A stretch of 35,849 nucleotides of DNA from positions 1 to 35,849 of the forward strand of contig CAYTTV010000039.1 in assembly GCA_964440915.1 (NCBI GenBank). The letters are read 5' to 3'. This DNA is from CAMPJM01 sp964440915. Its GTDB lineage: Bacteria; Bacteroidota; Bacteroidia; Cytophagales; Cyclobacteriaceae. This document shows, one piece after another, positions 1-7,421 of the stretch. Within the stretch, counting starts at the first letter, position 1, and every line of letters begins with the position of its first letter. The position numbers and the translations under genes were made by a program. The notes under the pieces were generated by a model. That model had not been told where the DNA came from. It saw only the letters and a list, made by a program, of their open reading frames with translations, and did not search any database.

Positions 1-164
1 TACCTTTCAAAGCCTCTTTACAAAATCACAGGCTCATCATCTATAATGATTATCCAAGCTGTCGAGCTGTTTCAGAACCTAAACGGTTACTGTCTTATTT
101 TTCAGTAAAGATCATAGCCGATCGGATTAAAGTTTTATATCTTTAGATTTTCTCGATTTGAATC

Positions 165-749
165 ATGGAAAATTTATTGAAGGACAATATTAAACGGACG
201 ATCGACCACACTTTGACTAAAGAGGAGTATGAGCTCTTTGCTCAATTCACGTTCAGGAAATCCTTTGATAAGAAAATTACGCTCGTCGAGAGTTACCAAA
301 CCTGTCGGTATGTATACTTTATATTGAAAGGTTCGTGCTATTCTTATTATATCAATGCTGAAGGGGAAAAGCATGCTGTCCAATTTGCCATAGAAGGACA
401 TTGGATCACCGATCAATACAGTTTTTTCTCCGGCCGTCCTGGCATCTATACCATAGAAACCCTTGAACAAACCGAAGTACTTGTTATAAATAAAGAAAAT
501 TTCGAGGAAGTTTGCAGTGCAAGCCATCTTTTCGAGCATTTCTTCCGGATATTAATGCAAAATGCTTTTGTGGCACTGCAATACCGACTTATAAAAACAA
601 ACAGTGAAGATGCTGAGCACCGTTACCTAGAGTTTGTTAAACTTTACCCTCATTTCGTACAGAGGATACCCCAGTACCTTATTGCCTCCTATCTTGGTAT
701 CAAGCCACAATCGCTGAGTCGTATCAGAAAAGAACTGGCCGCTCGATAA
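165..749 (+). CDS. Crp/Fnr family transcriptional regulator
   Basis: This 194-residue protein has the length and layout of the short Bacteroidota Crp/Fnr-like regulators. Residues about 20-120 form a cyclic-nucleotide-binding-type beta roll, with the typical pattern of an FILKG turn followed by a long strand section. Residues about 165-190 form a helix-turn-helix (IASYLGIKPQSLSRIRKEL). I see no Fnr-type iron-sulfur cysteine cluster and no clear cAMP-binding Arg-Ser pair, so the effector is unknown. Many Bacteroidota members of this group probably do not bind cAMP. The gene stands 116 bp before a YceI gene, with DsbA-family and VOC genes after that, so it may regulate this small group. The ATG at 165 is the only good start. 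The family call is firm; target and ligand are inference. Confidence 0.92.
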   Translation: MENLLKDNIKRTIDHTLTKEEYELFAQFTFRKSFDKKITLVESYQTCRYVYFILKGSCYSYYINAEGEKHAVQFAIEGHWITDQYSFFSGRPGIYTIETLEQTEVLVINKENFEEVCSASHLFEHFFRILMQNAFVALQYRLIKTNSEDAEHRYLEFVKLYPHFVQRIPQYLIASYLGIKPQSLSRIRKELAAR

Positions 750-865
750 GCTTTTAGCACTGTTTTCCTTTATTAACCTATGTGAACGAGAATCGGAAAA
801 GATTGTCGGATATTTGTAATGTATTAATAATGAAACAAATAATTCACATTTAAATTTTAAAAATT

Positions 866-1408
866 ATGGAAACAGTAACTAAAACAAAATGGGCAATTGA
901 CCCTACACACAGTGAAATCTTGTTCAAAGTAAAACACTTGATGATTACCAATGTAAAAGGTGAATTCAGAAGCTTTGAAGGCAACATAACTTCCGACGGG
1001 AGCGACTTCGACAAGGCAAAAGTAAATGTAACAATAGACGCATCTTCTATCTTTACTAACAACACCGACAGGGATGCGCATTTGCAAAGTGCCGATTTTT
1101 TTGATGTGGAAAACCACAAAGCACTTTCTTTTGAGGGTACTTCACTGACGAAACTTGATGATGAAAATTATGAGTTGAAGGGATTGTTGACCATAAAGGG
1201 AATATCGAAGGAAGTAGTATTGGATGTGGAGTTTGGTGGACTAATGAAAGACCCTTATGGAAATGAGAAGGCAGGATTTTCTGTTAGTGGAAAGATCAAC
1301 AGGAAAGACTGGGGACTGAACTGGAATGCCGCTTTGGAAGCTGGTGGTGTGATGGTGAGTGACGAAGTGCGTCTTACCGCCGAAGTGCAGTTTGTAAAGC
1401 AGCAATAG
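866..1408 (+). CDS. YceI family protein
   Basis: This 180-residue protein begins with the family signature (W-x-IDPTHSEILFKVKHL at residues 9-25) and continues with the alternating beta-strand pattern of the YceI lipocalin-like barrel. It ends with the usual KDWGLNWNAALEAGG...VSDEVRL block. YceI barrels bind isoprenoid or other amphiphilic lipids and are often induced by stress. There is no signal peptide, so this copy is probably cytoplasmic, unlike periplasmic E. coli YceI. It lies between a Crp/Fnr regulator and a DsbA-family gene that starts 42 bp downstream, so it is probably co-transcribed with the latter. The ligand cannot be read from the sequence. Confidence 0.93.
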   Translation: METVTKTKWAIDPTHSEILFKVKHLMITNVKGEFRSFEGNITSDGSDFDKAKVNVTIDASSIFTNNTDRDAHLQSADFFDVENHKALSFEGTSLTKLDDENYELKGLLTIKGISKEVVLDVEFGGLMKDPYGNEKAGFSVSGKINRKDWGLNWNAALEAGGVMVSDEVRLTAEVQFVKQQ

Positions 1409-1450
1409 AATATTGCTGCTTCAGAATAACCTTTGAAAACGCATTGATAT

Positions 1451-2380
1451 ATGAACAATATTGAAAATATAAACCCTTTGATGTGCGATCCGGAAACAGG
1501 GATATGTGAAGTGCCTCAGAGCGGAACTGAAACAATTTCTATAGATGTAGAGGCGGCCCAACAGCAGAAAGCTGTACGGCTGCTCTACTTTACCGATCCA
1601 ATTTGCTCTTCTTGTTGGGGCATAGAACCCCAATTACGCAAACTGAAGCTAGAATATGGCGACTATCTTGATATAGAATACAGGATGGGCGGTTTGCTTA
1701 AAAGTTGGGATTCGTATGGAGGCAGGGATGTAAGCGGCCCAAAAAGTGTCGCCCAACATTGGGATGAGGCGAGCGAAGCTTATCAAATGCCTATAGATGG
1801 CAATGTATGGTTGGAAGACCCATTGGATTCTTCTTATCCTCCGTCTATTGCATTCAAAGCGGCGCAGATTCAAAGTGAGGAAAAGGCACTTGTGTTTCTC
1901 AGAAGGATAAAGGAGATGGTATTTTTAGAAAAGAAAAACATCGCTAAATGGGAGCATTTGCAGGAAGCCGCAGTCCAATCTGGCTTGGATGCATCGCAGT
2001 TCAAAAGTGATTTTGAAGGGAAAGCCAATGGGTTATTTGAAGAAGATCTGGCAATGGCACGCTCACTTGGCGTCAGGGGTTTCCCTACTATTTTCTTTTT
2101 AGATGAAGAAGGTAATCGCTTTTTAGTGTATGGTTCAAAACCATATGGCCAATATGTTGAAGCACTGTTAAAGCTTTATCCAAATGCTGAAAAGAAAGCG
2201 ATTGATACAGATCCCGAATCGCTTTTTAGTGAATTTCCGACTTTTACACTTAAGGAGTTTGCAGCATTGACAGAGAAAAGCTTGTCTGAAGCAGAAGCTG
2301 TGCTCAATGATTTGCAGGCAGAGAAAGTGATTGATAAATTCTTGTCGAGAAACGGTGCCATATGGAGAAAAGTAACTTAG
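1451..2380 (+). CDS. DsbA family protein (FrnE/SpxH-like thioredoxin-fold)
   Basis: This 309-residue protein carries a thioredoxin-fold active site CSSC (Cys52 and Cys55) in the context FTDPICSSCWGIEP. A long helical insertion of DsbA/FrnE type follows, then the cis-proline loop GFPT (Pro212). This resembles FrnE-like oxidoreductases and the ClpXP adaptor SpxH/YjbH. There is no signal peptide, so the protein should be cytoplasmic. Two features are extra. A second cysteine pair sits at the very N-terminus (Cys12 and Cys19, MCDPETGICE). A C-terminal segment of about 50 residues looks like a small winged-helix-type tail (FTLKEFAALTEKSLSEAEAV). The gene lies between YceI and VOC genes. Oxidoreductase versus adaptor function cannot be decided from sequence. 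Confidence 0.88.
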   Translation: MNNIENINPLMCDPETGICEVPQSGTETISIDVEAAQQQKAVRLLYFTDPICSSCWGIEPQLRKLKLEYGDYLDIEYRMGGLLKSWDSYGGRDVSGPKSVAQHWDEASEAYQMPIDGNVWLEDPLDSSYPPSIAFKAAQIQSEEKALVFLRRIKEMVFLEKKNIAKWEHLQEAAVQSGLDASQFKSDFEGKANGLFEEDLAMARSLGVRGFPTIFFLDEEGNRFLVYGSKPYGQYVEALLKLYPNAEKKAIDTDPESLFSEFPTFTLKEFAALTEKSLSEAEAVLNDLQAEKVIDKFLSRNGAIWRKVT

Positions 2381-2425
2381 GAGCGATTTCAAGGTCTTAT
2401 ACCTGTTAAAATTAACTATAAGGAG

Positions 2426-2914
2426 ATGAAAAACTATAAAATACCAGCCGAAACCCGTATAGGGCATGTTCACCTAAAAGTAGCCGATTTACAACGCTCA
2501 CTTGATTTTTATCATGGGTTGTTAGGCTTTGAAATTACGATGATGTATGGGCCAGATGCTGCTTTTGTATCCGCTGGCGGGTACCATCACCATATTGGTC
2601 TGAACACATGGTATAGTAAGAATGCTGGACCGGCAGCACGAGGGGCGGTGGGCCTGTATCACACCGCTATCGTTTACCCTACACGGAAAGATTTGGCTGG
2701 TATTTTACAACGGTTGCTGGAGGCTGAGTATCCATTGACTGGCGCATCTGACCATGGCGTGTCTGAAGCACTTTATCTAAACGATCCGGATGGTAATGGC
2801 GTGGAGTTGTACTGGGATAGGCCGAGGGAGCAATGGCCTGCAAACGAGGAGGGAGGAATAGAGATGTACACCCGCAGGCTCGATCTTGAAGATTTGCTAA
2901 AGGAGCTGGATTAG
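2426..2914 (+). CDS. VOC family protein (glyoxalase/extradiol dioxygenase-like)
   Basis: This 162-residue protein has the vicinal-oxygen-chelate fold. It opens with IGHVHLKVADLQRSLDFYHG, where His16 would be the first metal ligand. The second half has a YHTAIVYP strand and the terminal NDPDGNGVELYWDRP motif, whose Glu is the last metal ligand. The layout fits single-chain catechol-2,3-dioxygenase-like or glyoxalase-like members, but the substrate is not predictable. An AGGAG stretch directly abuts the ATG at 2426; strong Shine-Dalgarno sequences are rare in this phylum. The gene follows the DsbA-family gene by 45 bp and is followed by a strong hairpin, so it probably ends the transcription unit. 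Confidence 0.9.
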   Translation: MKNYKIPAETRIGHVHLKVADLQRSLDFYHGLLGFEITMMYGPDAAFVSAGGYHHHIGLNTWYSKNAGPAARGAVGLYHTAIVYPTRKDLAGILQRLLEAEYPLTGASDHGVSEALYLNDPDGNGVELYWDRPREQWPANEEGGIEMYTRRLDLEDLLKELD

Positions 2915-2944
2915 CCTTTTGCTACTTACATAGACCACATATAA

Positions 2945-2973
2945 CAAAGGGATCGCCTATAGCGATCCCTTTG
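2945..2973. terminator. Strong bidirectional hairpin between VOC gene and tRNA-Arg
   Basis: A perfect 12-bp stem (CAAAGGGATCGC at 2945-2956 and its complement at 2962-2973) closes a 5-nt loop. It lies 31 bp after the VOC stop codon on the plus strand and directly abuts the 3' end of the reverse-strand tRNA. It can therefore act as a terminator or processing end for both convergent units. The T-rich tail is short. Confidence 0.75.
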
Positions 2974-3047
2974 TGCACTCGGGAGGATTCGAACCCCCAA
3001 CCCTCGGAGCCGAAATCCGATATTCTATCCAATTGAACTACGAGTGC
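2974..3047 (-). tRNA. tRNA-Arg (anticodon UCG)
   Basis: On the reverse strand this 74-nt sequence folds as a canonical tRNA. It has a perfect 7-bp acceptor stem (GCACTCG with CGAGTGC) and discriminator A at 2974. The D arm is GTTC/GAAT. The anticodon stem is TCGGA/TCCGA around loop TTTCGGC, with anticodon UCG at 3011-3013. The T arm is GGGGG/CCTCC around TTCGAAT. The CCA end is not encoded. The anticodon reads CGA-type arginine codons. Confidence 0.95.
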
Positions 3048-3065
3048 CTAATCATATGCCGTATT

Positions 3066-4256
3066 TTATTGCAATACTTGTTTTACTTTTTCAGCAGCAT
3101 CTTTCAATAGAATAGCAGAGAATACTTTCAATCCAGACTCTTCTATTATTTTAGCACCTTCTTCAGCATTCGTTCCTTGAAGTCTCACAATGATAGGCAC
3201 ATTGATGTTGCCGATCTTTTTGTATGCTTCGACTACGCCGTTTGCCACCCTGTCACATCGAACGATACCACCGAAGATATTGATAAGAATAGCTTTTACA
3301 TTAGGATCTTTGAGAATAATTCGGAAGCCTGTTTCTACCGTCTGTGCGTTGGCTCCACCGCCTACGTCCAGGAAGTTAGCAGGTTCACCCCCAGAAAGTT
3401 TGATGATGTCCATCGTTGCCATGGCAAGGCCGGCACCGTTTACCATACAACCCACATTCCCATCTAACTTTACATAATTAAGGCCCGACTCACTGGCTTC
3501 TAATTCCAATGGATCTTCTTCAGCCTTATCTCTTAGGATTTCAAGATCTTTATGGCGATAAAGTGCATTATCATCAATGTCTACCTTAGCATCTACTGCC
3601 AATATTTTATTGTCAGAAGTTTTTAATACAGGGTTGATTTCAAAAAGTGACGAGTCCGTTTCATCATATGCTTTATACAAGCTGCCAATGAACTTTACCA
3701 TTTCTTTGAATGCCTGACCTTCCATTCCTAATGCAAAGGCTACCCTTCTAGCTTGGAAAGGCTGAAGGCCTACGGCGGGGTCTATCCACTCCTTGAATAT
3801 CTTTTCGGGCGTTTTTTCTGCTACTTCTTCTATGTCCATCCCACCTTCGGTAGAAGCCATGATCACATTGCAACCTTTTGCCCGATCAAGGAGGATACTT
3901 AAATAATACTCTTTGGGCTCATTTTCACCAGGGTAGTAAACATCCTCAGCAATCAGTACCTTATGTACTTTCTTTCCTTCAGGGCCAGTTTGGTGCGTTA
4001 CCAGTTGCATGCCCAGTATGTTTTGGGAATGCTCTTTTACCTGATCTTGACTTTTTGCCAACTTCACGCCTCCTCCTTTGCCTCGTCCACCAGCATGTAT
4101 CTGTGCCTTCACCACGTACCATTCCGTTCCCGTATCTTTATTCAGTTGCTTAGCAGCCTCTACCGCTTTTTCGGGAGTGTCGGCTACTATACCTTCTTGA
4201 ATCCTGACACCATATTGCTTTAAAATGTCCTTCGCTTGATATTCATGTATGTTCAT
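3066..4256 (-). CDS. sucC: Succinate--CoA ligase (ADP-forming) beta subunit
   Basis: This 396-residue protein matches SucC over its full length. The N-terminal ATP-grasp domain opens MNIHEYQAKDILKQYGV and carries the glycine-rich KAQIHAGGRGKGGGVK segment. The C-terminal CoA-ligase domain carries FLDVGGGA and INIFGGIVRCD, the latter contacting the phosphohistidine site. The enzyme makes succinate and ATP from succinyl-CoA in the TCA cycle as a complex with SucD. No sucD lies in this window, so the subunits are encoded apart, which is common in Bacteroidota. The gene lies just upstream of tRNA-Arg on the same strand and ends 18 bp before it. A weak promoter candidate sits close in front of the ATG. 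Confidence 0.97.
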   Translation of the reverse strand: MNIHEYQAKDILKQYGVRIQEGIVADTPEKAVEAAKQLNKDTGTEWYVVKAQIHAGGRGKGGGVKLAKSQDQVKEHSQNILGMQLVTHQTGPEGKKVHKVLIAEDVYYPGENEPKEYYLSILLDRAKGCNVIMASTEGGMDIEEVAEKTPEKIFKEWIDPAVGLQPFQARRVAFALGMEGQAFKEMVKFIGSLYKAYDETDSSLFEINPVLKTSDNKILAVDAKVDIDDNALYRHKDLEILRDKAEEDPLELEASESGLNYVKLDGNVGCMVNGAGLAMATMDIIKLSGGEPANFLDVGGGANAQTVETGFRIILKDPNVKAILINIFGGIVRCDRVANGVVEAYKKIGNINVPIIVRLQGTNAEEGAKIIEESGLKVFSAILLKDAAEKVKQVLQ

Positions 4257-4274
4257 TCCAGAAAAATTTTTGCA

Positions 4275-4305
4275 CGAATCTACGGCATTTGATTTTATAT
4301 TTCAA
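4275..4305 (-). promoter_or_regulatory. Candidate Bacteroidota-type promoter of sucC
   Basis: On the reverse strand, TTG (4303-4305) is followed after exactly 20 nt by TAGATTCG (4275-4282). This resembles the Bacteroidota -33 TTTG / -7 TAnnTTTG pattern with one mismatch in the -7 box. It would give a leader of only about 10-15 nt before the sucC ATG. The call rests on pattern only. Confidence 0.3.
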
Positions 4306-4443
4306 GGAATCGCCGTCTCTTATTCTATAAATGGTGGTGTGATTTCTGTTTCAACCTGTGTCAATGCTAATCTTTCTTCCTTTGCAGAAGCGTGTTACAG
4401 TAGAAGCTAAAGTAGAGATTTTACCTAATGATCAGAATGTTTG

Positions 4444-4485
4444 TTGGATAAGAATTCTTCACGTTAACCGAGAATTCTTATCCAA
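4444..4485. repeat. Perfect 15-bp inverted repeat with 12-nt spacer
   Basis: TTGGATAAGAATTCT at 4444-4458 is repeated exactly in reverse complement at 4471-4485. Each arm contains the small palindrome AGAATTCT, and these two copies start exactly 20 bp apart (4451 and 4471), about two helical turns. The element lies in the 496-bp gap between sucC and the collagen-like lipoprotein gene. No T tract follows on either strand, so an operator or a structured element is as likely as a terminator. Apart from this element and the hairpins at 4599-4694, I see nothing in the 4257-4752 gap. Confidence 0.7.
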
Positions 4486-4598
4486 ATGGTGAGAAATGCA
4501 ATAAGACTAGTTTATTCAGTACCGTTTAGCAGAACTTAAGCCGTGGGCAGTAGGAGAGTTTGTAGGGCATTGACAATTTGTACAGGGAAGAAAATAGT

Positions 4599-4637
4599 AA
4601 GAGGGCTATCAGCATAAAACCTGTCGATAGTCCTCTT
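4599..4637 (-). terminator. Hairpin downstream of collagen-like lipoprotein gene
   Basis: AAGAGGGCTATC (4599-4610) pairs with GATAGTCCTCTT (4626-4637), giving 12 bp with one G-T pair and a 15-nt loop. On the reverse strand a short T-rich tract follows (complement of GAAAATAG). It is a plausible terminator about 115 nt after the stop of the reverse gene. Confidence 0.5.
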
Positions 4638-4673
4638 GCTTTTAGTATTGTATAATCCTTTTGCTTCCATTAT

Positions 4674-4694
4674 CTACCTTACATAGTAAGGTAG
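4674..4694 (-). terminator. Short hairpin close behind the lipoprotein gene
   Basis: CTACCTTAC (4674-4682) and its exact complement (4686-4694) form a 9-bp stem with a 3-nt loop. It lies about 60 nt after the stop codon of the reverse-strand lipoprotein gene. No U-tract follows, so it may act with the hairpin at 4599-4637 or only protect the 3' end. Confidence 0.4.
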
Positions 4695-4752
4695 TGAAAG
4701 GGGCGTTTATTTTATGATTAAGGTCCCTTATTGGACTTCTAGGTGCGATCCA

Positions 4753-5307
4753 TTAAAAAGATCTTTCCCATTTTGGTTTTTCTGGTGTTGGAAGCTCTGG
4801 TAGACCATATACTTCTTTGACAGCATTGTAGTCAGAAAAGTCCACAGACATTTTTGCATTCGTCGCATACATGGCTGGGATAACCACTACTCTGGCAGTG
4901 TGATCATGGGTGTAATCAGGACCTAGAAGTGTAAGGGGGAAATCTGCTTCCATAAATATATTCACATCATATTGAGTAAAATCATAATTATATTGCAGCC
5001 AGCCAAACTCCATCATGGTGCTTTGAGGCAACAGGCGCCATATCGGATCTCCAAAATCATCATAGCCCCATAACAAATAAGCTAAGGTCATATCGGTATC
5101 GTAAATTTCTATAGGAAATTCAAAGAAGACGCCATGGTTATTGGCAGGCGTAAAATCAAAGTCAAATTCGAATACAGAAGCAAGCTCGCCATCATAACCA
5201 TCATTTCCTTTGTCTCCTTTTGGCCCTCTTGGACCAGGCAATCCCTCTGGCCCTCGGCAGGCACCCATCAATATAAATAGGCCCAACCAAATGTAGATAG
5301 TTCTCAT
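4753..5307 (-). CDS. Lipoprotein with collagen-like Gly-X-Y stalk
   Basis: With the start at 5307 the protein has 184 residues and a classic lipoprotein signal (MRTIYIWLGLFILMGAC). An in-frame ATG at 5346 would add 13 residues ahead of the signal and is less likely. Directly after the lipobox cysteine come eight collagen-type triplets (GPE GLP GPR GPK GDK GND), ending in GYD and GEL. The rest is a globular domain of about 150 residues rich in Asp, Tyr and Phe, which I do not recognise. Similar small collagen-repeat lipoproteins occur in Cytophagales, with unknown function. The protein is probably held in the outer membrane, with the triplets as a short rigid or trimeric spacer. The gene is 142 bp downstream of the CHASE3-GAF gene on the same strand. 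Confidence 0.82.
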   Translation of the reverse strand: MRTIYIWLGLFILMGACRGPEGLPGPRGPKGDKGNDGYDGELASVFEFDFDFTPANNHGVFFEFPIEIYDTDMTLAYLLWGYDDFGDPIWRLLPQSTMMEFGWLQYNYDFTQYDVNIFMEADFPLTLLGPDYTHDHTARVVVIPAMYATNAKMSVDFSDYNAVKEVYGLPELPTPEKPKWERSF

Positions 5308-5449
5308 AATAAATGTATTCAGGTGGATAACTGTTTTAGCGTACATAAAGCACGTAGTTTATGCTGCTTCAAAAACAGTTCCAACTTGTAGGATTAGGAA
5401 AGAAACTTGATCGTCATTCGAATTTGAGGTGCTTCTGCTAAAATAAGTG

Positions 5450-7093
5450 TTATTCCGCAGAAGCTTTCTTTTCTTTAAGGGCAGTTATTTCCTTGGCATA
5501 CTGCTCGATCAAGGTTTCTTTTTCTACGAGTAAGCCTTGATATTCCTGCGCTTTTCTGGACATTTCCTCTTGGGTAGCCTGAAGTTCTTCCATGTTTTGA
5601 CGCATTTCTTCCTCTTGGGCGCGCATTTCCTCCGATTGCACCTGCATGATTTCCATCATTTTCTTCATCTTCACAGCTCCTCTGATATTGATGATAGCAG
5701 AGGCAATGATTTCACCGATCCTCTCCAAAAAGTCGATCTCATGTTGCTGGAAAGGTTTAAAAGACGCAATCTCAAGAATCCCCTCCACTGCATCGTTAAA
5801 CTTGAGTGGAACGATTACAAGGCAATTTGGTGTAGCTTCACCGAGGCCCGAAGTAATGGTCACATAATTGTCTGGAATTTTAGTCAGGTAATTGGTGCTT
5901 TTTTCCAGATATGTTTGTCCAACCAAACCTTGGCCAATTTCTATGGTTTTTTCCACATAGCGCTTTTTGTCATAAGCATAGCAGCCGAATAATTCGAGGA
6001 TGAGCTCATCGTTATCGTCATTATCCGATACAAAGTATAGGTAGACTTGATTTGCCTTTAAATATTTGGCTATTTGTGAGGTGAGCGTGTCGGACAGCAT
6101 TTCCATATTGTCCTGATGCTGGCGCACGATTTCGGAAAATAACGATATACCCTCCGTTACCCACATTCTTTTTTGGTCTTCCTGCCTTACTTTTACCATC
6201 TGGTCGCGCATCTTCAATAATTCGCCTACCAGATTTTCCTCATTGTCCTTCTTGTTTTTTTCATTCAATCCCGCCCACTGCATCTCATAGTTGCCTTTTG
6301 CTATATTGGCAATAAATTCAGCTGCTTTTTGTAGATTAGAAATAAGCGACTTAATGATAGCCTGTTCTTCCACCCTGTCGCCGTCTTGACCTTCTTTAGG
6401 ATTGAATAAGTATCTTTTATTGCTTTCGTCAAGATTTGTGAAAAGCTCTTTCCTTTTTCGCTGAGCTCTGTTGAGTCTTACTGCTACAATGATCAATGTA
6501 GGAATTCCAAAAATCAGCATACTGAGCCTTACCAGAGAAGAAACCAGAATGGCACTGGAAATTTCCTTTTCACTCTTTGCCAGGATTTCATTTTGTTGAG
6601 GTTGGAATTTTTTGTTGAATCCGTCGTAAACTAACCACAATTCTCGGCCAGGGTCATCATTCACAACATTTTCTATATCAGCTATCCTGCCCTCATCCCT
6701 CCATTGGATCAACTTCTCTATAAGCAAGATATAATCATTAAAAGCATCTTTTACCGGTTTAAAGTCATCTACAACCAGTCCTTGATTTCTCATGATGCTT
6801 TCAATATGCCTGATGTTTTCCTTAAGCTGCTCTTTTGCGGTTTTATAGGGAGAAAGCAATTGCTCCTTTGGTACAATATAATATCCTCTAAAACCCACAT
6901 CAATATTCTGAAGTGCATTGAGCAGATAGGTCATATTGCTTTTTGCGTCTTCGACCTCATTGGCTATTGCTTCGTGCTTTTCAAGGGTTATCCTATAATA
7001 ATAATCCAACACACCATTGGTGACGATCATGAGAAGTATCGTATAAATGAGGAAGGTAATCGAATTTTCCTTAATATTTTTCAACCAGTTCAT
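5450..7093 (-). CDS. CHASE3-GAF membrane sensor protein without kinase domain
   Basis: The protein has 547 residues. A transmembrane helix (about 11-31) is followed by a periplasmic helical CHASE3-type domain (about 38-175, with the typical NIDVGFRGYYI motif). A second transmembrane helix (about 185-207) leads to a HAMP-like helical linker, a GAF domain (about 330-480, IGQGLVGQTYLEKSTNYLTK) and a long C-terminal coiled coil rich in Glu, Gln and Met (about 485-547). The expected histidine kinase, PP2C, GGDEF or methyl-accepting output is missing. The coding frame ends cleanly with a lysine-rich tail, so I do not think it is a frameshift. It may pass signals through its coiled coil to a separate partner. 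No such partner is adjacent. Confidence 0.85.
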   Translation of the reverse strand: MNWLKNIKENSITFLIYTILLMIVTNGVLDYYYRITLEKHEAIANEVEDAKSNMTYLLNALQNIDVGFRGYYIVPKEQLLSPYKTAKEQLKENIRHIESIMRNQGLVVDDFKPVKDAFNDYILLIEKLIQWRDEGRIADIENVVNDDPGRELWLVYDGFNKKFQPQQNEILAKSEKEISSAILVSSLVRLSMLIFGIPTLIIVAVRLNRAQRKRKELFTNLDESNKRYLFNPKEGQDGDRVEEQAIIKSLISNLQKAAEFIANIAKGNYEMQWAGLNEKNKKDNEENLVGELLKMRDQMVKVRQEDQKRMWVTEGISLFSEIVRQHQDNMEMLSDTLTSQIAKYLKANQVYLYFVSDNDDNDELILELFGCYAYDKKRYVEKTIEIGQGLVGQTYLEKSTNYLTKIPDNYVTITSGLGEATPNCLVIVPLKFNDAVEGILEIASFKPFQQHEIDFLERIGEIIASAIINIRGAVKMKKMMEIMQVQSEEMRAQEEEMRQNMEELQATQEEMSRKAQEYQGLLVEKETLIEQYAKEITALKEKKASAE

Positions 7094-7421
7094 TGCAGTA
7101 TAGTCACTTATAAGTTATGTGGTCTTGTGTAAGTTAAGAGTTCTTGTGCATTCTCTTAAGTATTGAAGTTGAAGTAAGAAGATGACAATTCTAATTAAAA
7201 ACCGAATAAGACAAATCTATTCGTAGAGCATGTAATATTGTGTTTAATTATACTTATTACCTTACAACTGTTATAAACATCCTTTTTATATTGAAATATA
7301 TGATGATTTTATATGGAATTAATAGAGGATGTGCGGCGTGTTTATTAACTCTGTCGAAGAAGGAGTATTGAAGTTTTCCAGCAATAAAAAAACCGCTATC
7401 TTCGCTTAAAAACTATTGCAG
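7094..7421. other. Divergent intergenic region, CHASE3-GAF gene / holA
   Basis: This AT-rich gap holds the divergent starts of two genes. A 10-bp palindrome ACTTATAAGT lies at 7106-7115. A 7-bp inverted repeat TTAAGAG/CTCTTAA with a 12-nt spacer lies at 7134-7159. Both are just upstream of the reverse gene, and both are short enough to be chance. A TATCTTCG stretch about 30 bp before the holA ATG resembles the -7 box. No gene or RNA was seen. Confidence 0.4.

Noticed and set aside
1..164. Open frames at the left edge
   Set aside because: Forward frames run from the edge to stops at 106-108 and about 150, but none shows a recognisable protein end. I cannot tell a gene tail from chance.
7134..7159. 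TTAAGAG/CTCTTAA inverted repeat before the CHASE3-GAF gene
   Set aside because: Only 7-bp arms in AT-rich DNA; common by chance.
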